DNA from: Mycobacterium sp. M26
Lineage (GTDB): Bacteria; Actinomycetota; Actinomycetes; Mycobacteriales; Mycobacteriaceae
Length of the DNA: 64,000 nt
NCBI RefSeq assembly: GCF_001494595.1
Contig: NZ_LN929908.1
Coordinates: 744,001-808,000 of the forward strand
Direction: 5' to 3'
Numbering within the stretch: position 1 is the stretch's first letter; each line of letters opens with the position of its first letter. The notes under the pieces were generated by a model, which saw nothing but the letters and a program-made list of their open reading frames with translations, had not been told where the DNA came from and made no database searches. Of the stretch, positions 9,195 to 18,011 are shown in pieces. The position numbers were made by a program, and so were the translations under genes.

Positions 9195-10042
9195 GCTGCA
9201 GGACGCTTCGACCCGCCGTGCGTGGTGGCGGCCTTGGCAGGAGCAGACGCGGCCGCAGCCTTGTGTGCTGAGGACGACGCCGAGGCCGCCGCCGCCCGGG
9301 CGCCGCGCGGCGCCGGAGCCGCCTGGGCGGCGCGGGCTGAGGCGCCCGTGGGCTTGGTCGTCGCGCGCACGCTCGCCGCCACCGACGGCTGCTCGACTGC
9401 AGCCGACTTGGCCGCCGCCGGCAGGCCGAGCTGGGCCTTGACGTAGTTGACGACGCCGGTGGCCCCGGTCTCCCCGCCGTAGCCGTTGAACCAGGCATCG
9501 GCCAGCAGACCTCCGCCGACCTGCACGGGCCCGATGTAGAACTTCGGGATCTGGCTCGTCACCGTCAGCACGAAGCCCTTGATGAGGTTGTTCAGCGACA
9601 GGCCCTGTTGGATCTGGTCGATCACGTAGGCCTGGACACCGGCACCACCGGTAGGTGAGCCGTTGTAGCCGAAGTAGTAGGCGGTGGCCAGCTTGGCGTT
9701 ACCGATCAACACCGGGCCGATCCGCAACACCGGCAGCTTCGAGGTGAACGCGAGCACACCGGCCTGATTGTTGTCCAGGTAATTGGTGCCCAATTGGGTC
9801 AGGCCGCCGAGGATTTCACCGAACCCGGCGAACAGTCCCTCCCAGTCACCGTATTCGATCTCGCGGCTGGCACTGTCGGCCTGCGACTCCGAATCGGCAA
9901 GCAGCGCAACGCTGCTCGTCAGAGGTGCTGCGCTGACAAACTCATGCTGACTCTGGGTGACGGTCGGTGTCGTCATCGCCAGCGTCACGGCAGTGGCCAA
10001 CGATGCCGCGGACAGCATCATCGGACGCGAATAAGCCGTCAT
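9191..10042 (-). CDS. Secreted Ala-rich protein with two internal repeats
   Basis: This 283-residue protein has a signal peptide (about residues 1-40). The central domain contains two related units of about 50 residues: LPVLRIGPVLIGNAKLATAY...YNGSPTGGAGV and IPKFYIGPVQVGGGLLADAW...YGGETGATGV. The last 70 residues are a low-complexity Ala/Ser/Lys tail. I do not recognise a named domain. Similar Ala-rich exported proteins are common in mycobacteria. Its stop and that of the convergent metQ gene share the palindrome CTAG (9191-9194). Confidence 0.75.
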   Translation of the reverse strand: MTAYSRPMMLSAASLATAVTLAMTTPTVTQSQHEFVSAAPLTSSVALLADSESQADSASREIEYGDWEGLFAGFGEILGGLTQLGTNYLDNNQAGVLAFTSKLPVLRIGPVLIGNAKLATAYYFGYNGSPTGGAGVQAYVIDQIQQGLSLNNLIKGFVLTVTSQIPKFYIGPVQVGGGLLADAWFNGYGGETGATGVVNYVKAQLGLPAAAKSAAVEQPSVAASVRATTKPTGASARAAQAAPAPRGARAAAASASSSAHKAAAASAPAKAATTHGGSKRPAA

Positions 10043-10144
10043 GGATCCCCCCGATCTCCCCGTCAGGCGCCCCCGCGCCTGAACTCATGACAGTTCGTAC
10101 GATCCTCGCACCGACGCTGTTTGTCTAGGAAAAGGCGAAAGAAA

Positions 10145-11302
10145 CTAAGGGACTTTTGTCCCGACGTTTTGGCGGTTTTTGAAGCGTCCAAACAGGCTTC
10201 GGCGCTTGTCGTCCGGCTCGTGCACCGTCATTTCCACGCCTTTGAACACCGCCAGATACACCGAGATGGTGGTGACGATGATGATCATCAGCACCGGGCC
10301 CAGCACGATGCCCCAGAATCCGAACATCGCGATCCCCGAGAACACCGCCAGCAGCATCAGCGCCGGGTCCAGGCGGGCCTCTCGGGGGACCAGGATGGGC
10401 CGCAGGAAGTTGTCGATGTTGGTGATGGCCAGCACGTGGAACAGCACCACGAACAGGCCGCCGACGACGTTGCCGAACAGCATCATCCCGATACCGAAGG
10501 GAATGGTCACGATTCCGCTGCCCAGCGGGATCACCGACAGGGCGGTCAGGAAGATCGCGAAGATGAAGAACCCGTTGTGGAAGCCGCCGATGTAGATCGA
10601 CGCCGCCCCCAGCACACCCTGCACCGAGGCAATGATGAATTGGCCTTTGACGGTTCCCTTCACCATCGCGCCCATCTTCGCCAGATACAGGTCGGTGGCC
10701 TCTTCGCCGAGCGGGTTGAGCCGGCGGATCAGGGTGATCAGCTCCTGCTGATTGGTCAGCAGCGAAATGAGCACGTACAGAAAGATGATGGCCGAGGTGA
10801 CCATCCCGATCACCCCGCCGGCCGCGCCGCTGAGCGAATGCAGCAACCACTGGCCGACGTTCTGGGAGACCCTGATCATGGTGTCGCGCAGCGACTCCGC
10901 GCTGACCGAGAAGTGCCCGAACGGCAGCTTGGCTAGCAGGTTGTTGACGAACTCGATGGCGCGGTCGCCCAGGGTGGACAGATCTGCGGTCTCGACCCAT
11001 TCGGCGACATGCACCACCATGTGCGAAACCTGCAACACCGCAAGCGTTATCAGCGCACCCACCGGGATGATCACGGTGGCCAGTGCGGCCAGCACGGTCA
11101 GCGTCGCCGACAACCCGGTGCTGAAACGCCTGCGGCACCGGTTGTACAGCGGCGTGAAGAGGTAGGCCACGATCGCGGCGATGACCACCAGGATGAAGTA
11201 GTGCCGCAGAAAGTACGCACCGAACAGCAGCGCGACCACGGTGACGACCGCCAGCGCGCGCTTCTGGGTCAGCGTGAATTCAGTGTTCACCGAGGTGAAC
11301 AC
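10145..11302 (-). CDS. AI-2E family transporter (PerM/UPF0118)
   Basis: This 385-residue polytopic membrane protein has the AI-2E exporter family layout. Two N-terminal hydrophobic segments come first, then an amphipathic extracytoplasmic region (about residues 65-150), then five or six helices with the family pattern LNPLGEEATDLY and PLGSGIVTIPFG. Substrates vary within the family and autoinducer-2 export should not be assumed. The start is the GTG at 11300-11302. Position and length match Rv1101c. A short hairpin covers its stop codon. Confidence 0.87.
   Translation of the reverse strand: MFTSVNTEFTLTQKRALAVVTVVALLFGAYFLRHYFILVVIAAIVAYLFTPLYNRCRRRFSTGLSATLTVLAALATVIIPVGALITLAVLQVSHMVVHVAEWVETADLSTLGDRAIEFVNNLLAKLPFGHFSVSAESLRDTMIRVSQNVGQWLLHSLSGAAGGVIGMVTSAIIFLYVLISLLTNQQELITLIRRLNPLGEEATDLYLAKMGAMVKGTVKGQFIIASVQGVLGAASIYIGGFHNGFFIFAIFLTALSVIPLGSGIVTIPFGIGMMLFGNVVGGLFVVLFHVLAITNIDNFLRPILVPREARLDPALMLLAVFSGIAMFGFWGIVLGPVLMIIIVTTISVYLAVFKGVEMTVHEPDDKRRSLFGRFKNRQNVGTKVP
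10149..10162 (-). terminator. Short hairpin at the end of the AI-2E permease gene
   Basis: On the minus strand GGGAC-AAAA-GTCCC forms a 5-bp stem with a 4-base loop, followed by TTAGTTTCTTTC. It overlaps the last codons and precedes a modest U-rich stretch. This is a weak intrinsic terminator candidate. Confidence 0.4.
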
Positions 11303-11317
11303 TAGCCCGTCGAAGCG

Positions 11318-12094
11318 CTACTGATTCATCAGACGCAGCAAGTGCGCATTGATGTCCGGATAGCGCTTGAGGTGGGCGCCGCCGTTGAGGTCCAGGACCT
11401 CACCGGTCATCCACGCCGACTGCGGGGAGCACAGGAACGCCACCGCCTCGGCGATGTCCTCCGGAGTTCCCGGACGGCCCAGCGCGGTGTTCTCCACGTA
11501 CTCCTCGACCACCCCGGGCACCGCCGCCGCGCCCTCGGTGAGCGGGGTGTGCACGAAGCCCGGGGCCACGGCGTTGACCCGGATGCCGCGCGGTCCCAGT
11601 TCCAGGGCCGCCACCTGGGTCAGCATCGACAGCCCGGCCTTCGCCGAGCAGTATGCGCTCATCCCGATCGCGGGCTGCCGGGCGTTCAGCGAGGTCAGCG
11701 ACACCAGCGTGCCGCCTTCGCCGAGGTGGCGGCCGGCGTGCTTGATCACCAGGAAGGCGCCGTTGAGGCAGACGTCGATGACCGAGCGGAAGTCGGCGGC
11801 GTCCAGTTCGGTGATCACCCCGAAGGTGCTGAACCCGGCGCAGTTGACCACCACATGCAGGCCGCCTTCGCGCGCCACCACGTCGTCGAACAGGGTGGCT
11901 ACCGTCGCCTCGTCGGTGACCTCCACCGAGGTCCACGTGTGCGGCGCACCGAGTTCCTCGGCCCGCTCGGCGGCCAGCTCGGCGTTGCGGTCGGCGATGG
12001 TCACCACCGCACCCTCACCGGCCAGCTTCTTGGCCGTCGCCCAGCCGATCCCGGATGCGCCGCCGATGATGACTGCTACTCGTTGTGAACTCAT
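11318..12094 (-). CDS. Short-chain dehydrogenase/reductase
   Basis: This 258-residue classical SDR has the cofactor motif GGASGIG (about residues 11-17), the NCAG structural motif, and the catalytic YCSAK. ATADRN-like residues after the first fold suggest NAD(H). The substrate is unknown. The start ATG (12092-12094) overlaps the stop of the upstream epimerase-like gene (ATGA), so the two form an operon. The second gene of the pair is also an NAD-dependent dehydrogenase, which suggests consecutive steps on one alcohol or ketone. Confidence 0.88.
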   Translation of the reverse strand: MSSQRVAVIIGGASGIGWATAKKLAGEGAVVTIADRNAELAAERAEELGAPHTWTSVEVTDEATVATLFDDVVAREGGLHVVVNCAGFSTFGVITELDAADFRSVIDVCLNGAFLVIKHAGRHLGEGGTLVSLTSLNARQPAIGMSAYCSAKAGLSMLTQVAALELGPRGIRVNAVAPGFVHTPLTEGAAAVPGVVEEYVENTALGRPGTPEDIAEAVAFLCSPQSAWMTGEVLDLNGGAHLKRYPDINAHLLRLMNQ

Positions 12095-13152
12095 ACTGTG
12101 TCCGCCTCGAATCGACCCCATTTGTTTTTCACGGTCCCCCACGGATCGGCATAGCCGCCGGGTGCTCGGTAGTACGGCGACTGGCGCTTGAGGTACTCGT
12201 GCGCCAGCGGTGCGGCCAACCGGAACAGCGGCCGTTTCCAGCCAACCTTGTCGGCGGTCTCCTTCAGGATGTCCGGCCACGAATGGTGCTGAAAGCCCAG
12301 CAGCTGTTGGGCTTTCGACGAGTCCATCCAGTCGGTGGCGAACCAGCCGTCATCGTCCTCGGGATTTCCCTTGCGGCCCTTGGCTGTTGCGCCCACCAGC
12401 CCCATGGCGGCGGTGATCGCCGAGGACACCTCGCCCTGCTGCAGACGATGCGTATCGTCACCACCGATCAGCAGGGTCTGCCCGATCGCGTCGGCAGTGG
12501 TGGCGGCGACGAACGCGTGCGCCACATCGCGGACATCGACGGTCTGCAGTCGGCCGTCGATCGGCAGCAGTCCCTCGAAATACAGCATGTCGGGGTCCAT
12601 TCCGAGGTCGAACTCGGTGGTCATCACGCCACCGAGGCGCAGGATCACCCAGTCCAGCGCCGACCCCCGGACCAGTTGCTCGGCCTCGATCTTGTGGCCG
12701 CCGTAGACGTCGAACGGCCGTACCGGGGTGTCCGGAGTAAGCACTTCGCTCAGATGGTGCGGGTTGCGTGGGCCATACACGGCGATGGACGACGCCTGCA
12801 CGAATCGCGGCGGCTTGGGCTCGGCCGCAGCGGCATTGACGAGAGTTCCGGTGGCCTCGACGTTGACCCTGCGGGCCAGCGCGGGGTTGGCGTAGCAGAC
12901 CGGCGGGATGATGGCGGCCAGGTGGATCACCGACGCCGGGGCGACGCTGCTCATCAGCTCGCCAACGGCTTTGGGATCGGTCAGGTCGGCCCAGCGCACC
13001 GTGACGCCGGCGGGCAGTGCGGCCGCGGCTTTCCGGTTGGCGGGGGTATCGAGGTCGGTGGCCACGACGTGGCGGCCGGCGGCGGCCAGGTGCTTGACGG
13101 TGGCGCTTCCGACCAGCCCGAAGGCACCGGTTACCAGCACAGCGTCGGACAT
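12091..13152 (-). CDS. NAD-dependent epimerase/dehydratase (extended SDR)
   Basis: This 353-residue extended SDR has the Rossmann motif GAFGLVG (residues 9-15), and catalytic Ser and YGGHK (YxxxK) around residues 121-155. The C-terminal third includes WMDSSKAQQLLGFQHHSWPD, which resembles substrate-binding parts of steroid or sugar epimerases. It is the first gene of a two-gene operon with the SDR. A gene pair of this type near 3-beta-HSD could act on sterols or other lipids, but that is only contextual. Confidence 0.87.
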   Translation of the reverse strand: MSDAVLVTGAFGLVGSATVKHLAAAGRHVVATDLDTPANRKAAAALPAGVTVRWADLTDPKAVGELMSSVAPASVIHLAAIIPPVCYANPALARRVNVEATGTLVNAAAAEPKPPRFVQASSIAVYGPRNPHHLSEVLTPDTPVRPFDVYGGHKIEAEQLVRGSALDWVILRLGGVMTTEFDLGMDPDMLYFEGLLPIDGRLQTVDVRDVAHAFVAATTADAIGQTLLIGGDDTHRLQQGEVSSAITAAMGLVGATAKGRKGNPEDDDGWFATDWMDSSKAQQLLGFQHHSWPDILKETADKVGWKRPLFRLAAPLAHEYLKRQSPYYRAPGGYADPWGTVKNKWGRFEADTV

Positions 13153-13211
13153 CGATGTCCCTCCCGACTAGAACGAGTTCCAGTGGACGGTACCCCAACT
13201 ACGCTGATCGG

Positions 13212-13764
13212 ATGCGGGGTGGACGGGCCTGTGGCGGGGTGATGGCGGCCGTGCTCGTGGCCGCTCTCGCGGCCGGCTGCGGTGACCGCAATCAGGCACC
13301 CGCGCGCCCTGCCCAGCCCGGCTACGCGCCGGGGGTGCTGAACTCCGTCTCGGTGACCGAGGTGTTGACTGCCATCGACGAGGGTGGCCGCTCTCGCGGC
13401 CGGCTGCGGTGACCGCAATCAGGCACCCGCGCGCCCTGCCCAGCCCGGCTACGCGCCGGGGGTGCTGAACTCCGTCTCGGTGACCGAGGTGTTGACTGCC
13501 ATCGACGAGGCACACCTTCCTGCGCTCAATCCGCACGACGCGACGGCAGCGATGTGCCCGGCGGCCGGCTGCACCGAGGCGCGGGCCACCGACACCGTGT
13601 CGATCCTGAAGTTCCCCAGCACCGGGCGCGCCGAACTGTATGCCGCCACGATTCCCGACATGGTTCAGGTCGAGGACATCGTGCTGGTTTTCCCTGCGGC
13701 AGTGGGGGATCCGCAGAAGCAGGCCTACAGCCGAGTGGTCAAACGGGCGATCGCCCACGGCTGA
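13212..13764 (+). pseudogene. Small lipoprotein gene frameshifted by an internal tandem duplication
   Basis: The gene begins at ATG 13212 with a lipoprotein signal peptide (MRGGRACGGVMAAVLVA, lipobox LAAGC). An exact 127-base duplication (13257-13383 = 13384-13510) shifts the frame, so the first reading frame stops at 13412. The remaining frame resumes inside the second copy and runs to 13764. Removing one copy restores a single 141-residue lipoprotein with four mature-region cysteines or fewer and no recognised domain. Either the gene is truly broken or the assembly is wrong here. Confidence 0.8.
13257..13510. repeat. Exact 127-bp tandem duplication
   Basis: Bases 13257-13383 and 13384-13510 are identical, directly adjacent and in the same orientation. 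127 is not a multiple of three, which breaks the lipoprotein gene. A length of 127 is also a commonly used maximum k-mer size in short-read assembly. Confidence 0.97.
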
Positions 13765-13765
13765 G

Positions 13766-14851
13766 TCAGGCGTGCACCGGCTGCTTGTCCGCGTTCTTCA
13801 TCTGCTCGAACAGTTCGGTGTAGTAGGGCAGGCAGTGCTCCAGCGCCTGCTCCGTGGTGTACAGCGGCTGGTAGCCCAGATCACGGCGGGCCTTCTCGAT
13901 GCTGAAGTAGTTATCGAGGTAAAGCCGTTCCACCGCAAGGGGTTCCAGCGGCGGCTGCGGGAAGTTGAACTTGAAGTGCAGCCACTGCCAGGCCGTCATC
14001 ACCGCATGGACGAACCGGCCGGAGATCCGGAAGTTCGGGTACTTCTCGCCGCACGCCTCCACGACGGGGCGGGAGAACTCGAACATGTTGATCGGCTCAC
14101 CGTCGTTGATGAAGTACGCCTGGCCGGGCGCGCTGCCACCGTCGACCAGATGCTCTGCGGCAAGGATGAATCCGTGCACCAGGTTGTGCACGTAGGAGTT
14201 GTCCAGCTTGATGTCCTTGCCGCCGACGAGCACCTTGACATGCCCGGCCAGCACGCGCTGGAACAGCATGCGGAACATCGTCTGGTCGCCCCGGCCCCAG
14301 ATGCCGCTGGGCCGGATCGAACAGGTCAGCAGTCCGCCGACACCGTTCTGGCTGAGCACGAACTTCTCGGCCACCACTTTGGTCTCGGTGTACAGGTCAT
14401 TGAACCGGCTGGTGTAGGGCAGCGTCTCGTCGCCGCCGGCGATCCGCTGACCGCCCATCACCACACTGTTGGACGCGGTGTAGACGAACCGCGTGACCCC
14501 GGCGGCCTGCGCGGCCTGCACCAGGTTCTTGGTGCCGCCGACGTTCACGTCGAAGCTGCGCTTGCGGTACGCCTCGGTGACCGAGCCGCCGCCCATCAGG
14601 TCGATGATGGCCGCGGTGTGGAAGATCGTGTTCACCCCGGCGACGGCGGCGGCCACCGTGTCGGTGTCGCAGATATCGCCCTGGAGCACGTCGAGCCGCT
14701 CGTGGGGCGGCAGCGGGGACGGGGACCGGTCGAAGGCCCGGACCTGGTAGCCGCGGTCCAGTAGCTCGCGCACCAGGTTGGCCCCGACGAAGCCGGCACC
14801 ACCGGTCACCAGCACCCGGCCGAGCTCGGTTGTCAGCGTGGAATCACCCAT
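13766..14851 (-). CDS. 3-beta-hydroxysteroid dehydrogenase/isomerase-like protein
   Basis: This 361-residue extended SDR oxidises the 3-beta-hydroxyl of cholesterol-type sterols and isomerises the double bond, the first step of sterol ring catabolism. It has GGAGFVG (about residues 16-22), catalytic YTETK (YxxxK), and the 3-beta-HSD pattern VNVGGTKNLVQAAQAAGV. Its place before xseBA matches Rv1106c. The orthologue in M. smegmatis has been reported as KstR-controlled, and a KstR-like box lies 15 bases upstream of this start. The start is the ATG at 14849-14851. Confidence 0.9.
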   Translation of the reverse strand: MGDSTLTTELGRVLVTGGAGFVGANLVRELLDRGYQVRAFDRSPSPLPPHERLDVLQGDICDTDTVAAAVAGVNTIFHTAAIIDLMGGGSVTEAYRKRSFDVNVGGTKNLVQAAQAAGVTRFVYTASNSVVMGGQRIAGGDETLPYTSRFNDLYTETKVVAEKFVLSQNGVGGLLTCSIRPSGIWGRGDQTMFRMLFQRVLAGHVKVLVGGKDIKLDNSYVHNLVHGFILAAEHLVDGGSAPGQAYFINDGEPINMFEFSRPVVEACGEKYPNFRISGRFVHAVMTAWQWLHFKFNFPQPPLEPLAVERLYLDNYFSIEKARRDLGYQPLYTTEQALEHCLPYYTELFEQMKNADKQPVHA

Positions 14852-14866
14852 GGCGGGGAGCTTAAC

Positions 14867-14880
14867 TGAAACACGTTCTA
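14867..14880 (-). promoter_or_regulatory. KstR-like operator upstream of 3-beta-HSD
   Basis: TGAAACACGTTCTA fits the KstR consensus TNNAACNNGTTNNA in all specified positions. It ends 15 bases before the 3-beta-HSD start, where a repressor would overlap the promoter. KstR is the TetR-type repressor of sterol catabolism in mycobacteria. Confidence 0.8.
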
Positions 14881-14915
14881 GTTAGCTAGTACCCCAGGTC
14901 AGGCCGGTGGCCGAA

Positions 14916-15149
14916 TCAGCCGTCGGTGACCTCGCGGGTACCCAGTGCATCTTCGATGCGCTGACGGGCCCCGGCTAAGTGCTCTTCACAGCGTCGTGCC
15001 AGCTGTTCGCCACGTTCCCACAGTTTCAGCGACGCATCGAGATCCAGTCCGCCCTGTTCCAGCGCCCTGACCACCTCGATCAGTTCGTCGCGGCACTCTT
15101 CATAGCCCAGCGAACTAATGGGATTCGTTTCGGGACCTTGTGCGCTCAT
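14916..15149 (-). CDS. xseB: Exodeoxyribonuclease VII small subunit
   Basis: This 77-residue partner of XseA forms the exonuclease VII complex that degrades single-stranded DNA in the cytosol. The family pattern is present: [20 protein letters not shown], then [20 protein letters not shown]. The ATG at 15149 overlaps the xseA stop (ATGA), so the two are translationally coupled in the order xseA-xseB. Confidence 0.95.
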   Translation of the reverse strand: MSAQGPETNPISSLGYEECRDELIEVVRALEQGGLDLDASLKLWERGEQLARRCEEHLAGARQRIEDALGTREVTDG

Positions 15150-16372
15150 GCGGCTCCATCCGTCGGGCCGGTACTGGTGGCGCCCACTGCGCCGTCGGAC
15201 ACCCGGATCCGCAGCCGCGCACCGGCCGGCGCGTCGGCCATGGTCCGCAGAATCTCGCCGTCGGCGGTCTGCACCACCGCATAGCCGCGGGCCAGCGTCG
15301 CCGCCGGGCCCAGCGTTGCCAGCCGGGCACTCAGGTGACCGATCCGGTCGGACTCCGCGGCCACCAGCCGGTTGATGTCGCGGCGCACCGCGGCGCGGGC
15401 CCGGTCGATCTCCTCGCCGCGCTGGGTCAGCCCGCGCAGCGGGTCGGCCAGCACCGGGCGGCTGCGCAACTGGGCCACCGTGCGCTGTTCCCGGCTCACC
15501 CAGCTGCGCAACGCCTGCGCACTGCGCTGCCGCAGGTCACCGACCAGGGCGAGCTCGGCGACGGCGTCGGGGACCACCTTCTTGGCGGCGTCGGTGGGGG
15601 TGGCGGCGCGCAGGTCGGCGACCAGATCGCACAGCGGGTTGTCGGGTTCGTGGCCGATGGCGCTGACCACCGGGGTGGTGCAGGCGGCGATGGCCCGGCA
15701 CAGCGTTTCGTCGGAGAACGGCAGCAGTTCCTCGACGCCACCGCCGCCGCGGGCGATCACGATGACCTCGACCTCGGGGTCGGCGTCCAGCTCCGCCAGC
15801 GCTTCGACGATCTGGGCCACCGCGTTCGTGCCCTGCACCGCGGTGTTGCGGATCTCGAAGCGCACCGCAGGCCAGCGCTGGGCGGCCACCGTGGTGACGT
15901 CGCGCTCGGCGGCGCTGGCCCGTCCGGTGATCAGCCCGATGGTCGACGGCAGGAATGGCAGCGGCCGCTTGAGGCGCGGGTCGAACAGGCCCTCGGCCTC
16001 CAACAGGCGGCGTAACCGTTCGATGCGGGCCAGCAGCTCGCCGACGCCGACGGCGCGAATGGCGGTGACCCGCAAGGAGAATGAGCCGCGAACGGTGTAG
16101 AAACTGGGCTTGCCGCGCACCACCACCTGGGTGCCTTCGACGAGTTTGACCGGGGCCGCGGCCACCAGGTCACGCGGGCAGCTGATGTCCAGCGACATGT
16201 TGGCCGCCGGATCGCGCAACACCATGTAGGCCGTCGAGCTGCGCAGATTGATCTGGGTCAGCTGACCTTCCACCCACACCGTGCCGAGCTTGTCGATCCA
16301 GGCCGCGACCCGGGTGGCCACCGCCCGGACCGGGAACGGGTTCTCCGCCGAGCTGCCCTGCTCGCTGGTCAC
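15146..16372 (-). CDS. xseA: Exodeoxyribonuclease VII large subunit
   Basis: This 408-residue nuclease subunit has an N-terminal OB-fold (about residues 15-105, with [20 protein letters not shown]) and the ExoVII large domain with [30 protein letters not shown] and [16 protein letters not shown] motifs. It also has the usual long helical region and the C-terminal LARGYAVVQ. The GTG at 16370-16372 was chosen because it overlaps the upstream gene stop (GTGA) and gives the standard length. It sits in an operon with the Rv1109c-like gene and xseB. Confidence 0.94.
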   Translation of the reverse strand: MTSEQGSSAENPFPVRAVATRVAAWIDKLGTVWVEGQLTQINLRSSTAYMVLRDPAANMSLDISCPRDLVAAAPVKLVEGTQVVVRGKPSFYTVRGSFSLRVTAIRAVGVGELLARIERLRRLLEAEGLFDPRLKRPLPFLPSTIGLITGRASAAERDVTTVAAQRWPAVRFEIRNTAVQGTNAVAQIVEALAELDADPEVEVIVIARGGGGVEELLPFSDETLCRAIAACTTPVVSAIGHEPDNPLCDLVADLRAATPTDAAKKVVPDAVAELALVGDLRQRSAQALRSWVSREQRTVAQLRSRPVLADPLRGLTQRGEEIDRARAAVRRDINRLVAAESDRIGHLSARLATLGPAATLARGYAVVQTADGEILRTMADAPAGARLRIRVSDGAVGATSTGPTDGAA

Positions 16373-16953
16373 TTGGCGGTCGCGCGGGTGATCCTGTTGG
16401 CCAGCAGCGTCTGGAACGGGGCGCGGGACTTGGAGGCTTCCTCGTAGGCCAGCAGCGCCTCGAGGTCGGCCACGCTCAGCGACTGCAGCCGCGCCCGCAG
16501 CTGGGCCAGGGTCAGCGATTCGTAGTCGAGTTCCTCGGCGATGGCCGGGGCGGTCGCCGCGGCAGCCTTCTTCTTGCCGGCCGATTTGGTGACCGAATCC
16601 TGACCCTTGGCGGCAGCACCGTCGACGCCGTCGGCCACCGAGTACAGGGCGAACCGGCCCTCGGTGCGGCGCTCGCCGTCGGCCGGGGAGTCGTCGTCGG
16701 CGGCGGGCAGATCCTCGTCGAAGGTGGCCCACTCGGGCTGCTCGTCCTTGGGCGGAAAGATGGTCTCCAGCGCCGCATCACCCTTGATGACCAGGTCAGC
16801 GACGTCCTGCTGCACTTTCATGACCATCTGCGCGACGGTGCTCACCATCGTCATCGGGTACATCAGGATGGTCTGGGGCAGCTTGCGGGTCTCCTCGATG
16901 GCGGTCACGGCCGCCCCCACCAGCAGACGGACCCCATACGGTGCTGTTGCCAT
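16369..16953 (-). CDS. Rv1109c-like conserved protein (possible lipid droplet-associated protein)
   Basis: This 194-residue conserved mycobacterial protein begins [20 protein letters not shown], with an amphipathic/hydrophobic stretch up to residue 45 ([16 protein letters not shown]). An acidic linker and an Ala/Lys segment follow. The C-terminal helical part ([20 protein letters not shown]) resembles SAP-like or arm helices. I recall related proteins being labelled lipid droplet-associated, but the evidence in sequence is thin. The ATG at 16951-16953 begins the xseAB operon and is divergent from ispH with a 53-base gap. Confidence 0.75.
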   Translation of the reverse strand: MATAPYGVRLLVGAAVTAIEETRKLPQTILMYPMTMVSTVAQMVMKVQQDVADLVIKGDAALETIFPPKDEQPEWATFDEDLPAADDDSPADGERRTEGRFALYSVADGVDGAAAKGQDSVTKSAGKKKAAAATAPAIAEELDYESLTLAQLRARLQSLSVADLEALLAYEEASKSRAPFQTLLANRITRATAK

Positions 16954-17006
16954 GTGCGACAGCCTACGGCTGGCCCGCTCAGTGCGCGGGAACGTACCCT
17001 GAAACC

Positions 17007-18011
17007 ATGCCGCCAACTGTCAACATGGGGATTCCCGGTGCTTCCAGCACGGCTGGAGCACACAACGGCGGAGGCAAGCGTGTCCTGCTCGCCGAGCCCC
17101 GCGGCTACTGCGCGGGGGTGGACCGGGCCGTCGAGACCGTGGAGCGCGCGCTGGAGAAGCACGGCGCCCCGGTCTACGTGCGCCACGAGATCGTGCACAA
17201 CAAGCATGTGGTGGAGACGCTGGCCAAGGCCGGCGCCATCTTCGTCGAGGACAACGACGAGGTGCCGGAGGGCGCCATCGTGGTGTTCTCGGCCCACGGC
17301 GTTGCCCCGACCGTCCACGAGACCGCCGCGGCGCGCAATCTTCAGGTCATTGACGCCACCTGCCCGCTGGTCACCAAGGTCCACAACGAGGCCAAGCGCT
17401 TCGCCCGCGACGACTACGACATCCTGCTCATCGGCCACGAGGGCCACGAGGAGGTCGTCGGCACCGCCGGGGAGGCACCCGACCACGTGCAGGTCGTGGA
17501 CAACCCGGACGCCGTGGACAACGTGACCGTGCGTGACCCGAACAAGGTGATCTGGCTGTCGCAGACCACGCTGAGCGTCGACGAGACGATGGAGACCGTC
17601 CAGCGGCTGCGGGAGAAGTTCCCGACGCTGCAGGATCCGCCGAGCGACGACATCTGCTACGCCACCCAGAACCGCCAGGGCGCGGTCAAAGCGATGGCGC
17701 CCGAATGCGATCTGGTGATCGTGGTGGGCTCCCGGAACTCGTCGAACTCAGTGCGCCTGGTCGAGGTGGCTCTGGGCGCCGGGGCGGGCGCGTCCTACCT
17801 GGTGGACTACGCCGAGGACATCGACCCGGCCTGGCTCGACGGTGTCACCACCGTCGGCGTCACCTCCGGTGCGTCGGTGCCCGAGATCCTGGTGCGCGGC
17901 GTGCTGGACCGGCTGGCCGAATTCGGTTACGGCACAGTGCAATCGGTGACCACGGCCAATGAGACGCTGGTCTTCGCGCTGCCGCGGGAGATCCGCCCGG
18001 CCCGGTCCTAG
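17007..18011 (+). CDS. ispH: 4-hydroxy-3-methylbut-2-enyl diphosphate reductase
   Basis: This is the final enzyme of the MEP pathway, producing IPP and DMAPP for isoprenoids. The 334-residue product has the three cluster-ligand cysteines of the Fe-S enzyme: Cys35 (GYCAGV), Cys119 (DATCPL) and Cys217 (DICYAT). It also has GHEGHEEV around 143-150 and the NSSNSVRL substrate-binding stretch. The start is the ATG at 17007. In M. tuberculosis the equivalent is Rv1110 (lytB2). The stop shares CTAG with the convergent DUF6542 gene. Confidence 0.96.
   Translation: MPPTVNMGIPGASSTAGAHNGGGKRVLLAEPRGYCAGVDRAVETVERALEKHGAPVYVRHEIVHNKHVVETLAKAGAIFVEDNDEVPEGAIVVFSAHGVAPTVHETAAARNLQVIDATCPLVTKVHNEAKRFARDDYDILLIGHEGHEEVVGTAGEAPDHVQVVDNPDAVDNVTVRDPNKVIWLSQTTLSVDETMETVQRLREKFPTLQDPPSDDICYATQNRQGAVKAMAPECDLVIVVGSRNSSNSVRLVEVALGAGAGASYLVDYAEDIDPAWLDGVTTVGVTSGASVPEILVRGVLDRLAEFGYGTVQSVTTANETLVFALPREIRPARS

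Noticed and set aside
17860..18007. Extension of the DUF6542 frame antisense into ispH
   Set aside because: It follows from the 131-bp duplication frameshift. The restored frame ends at 18008.
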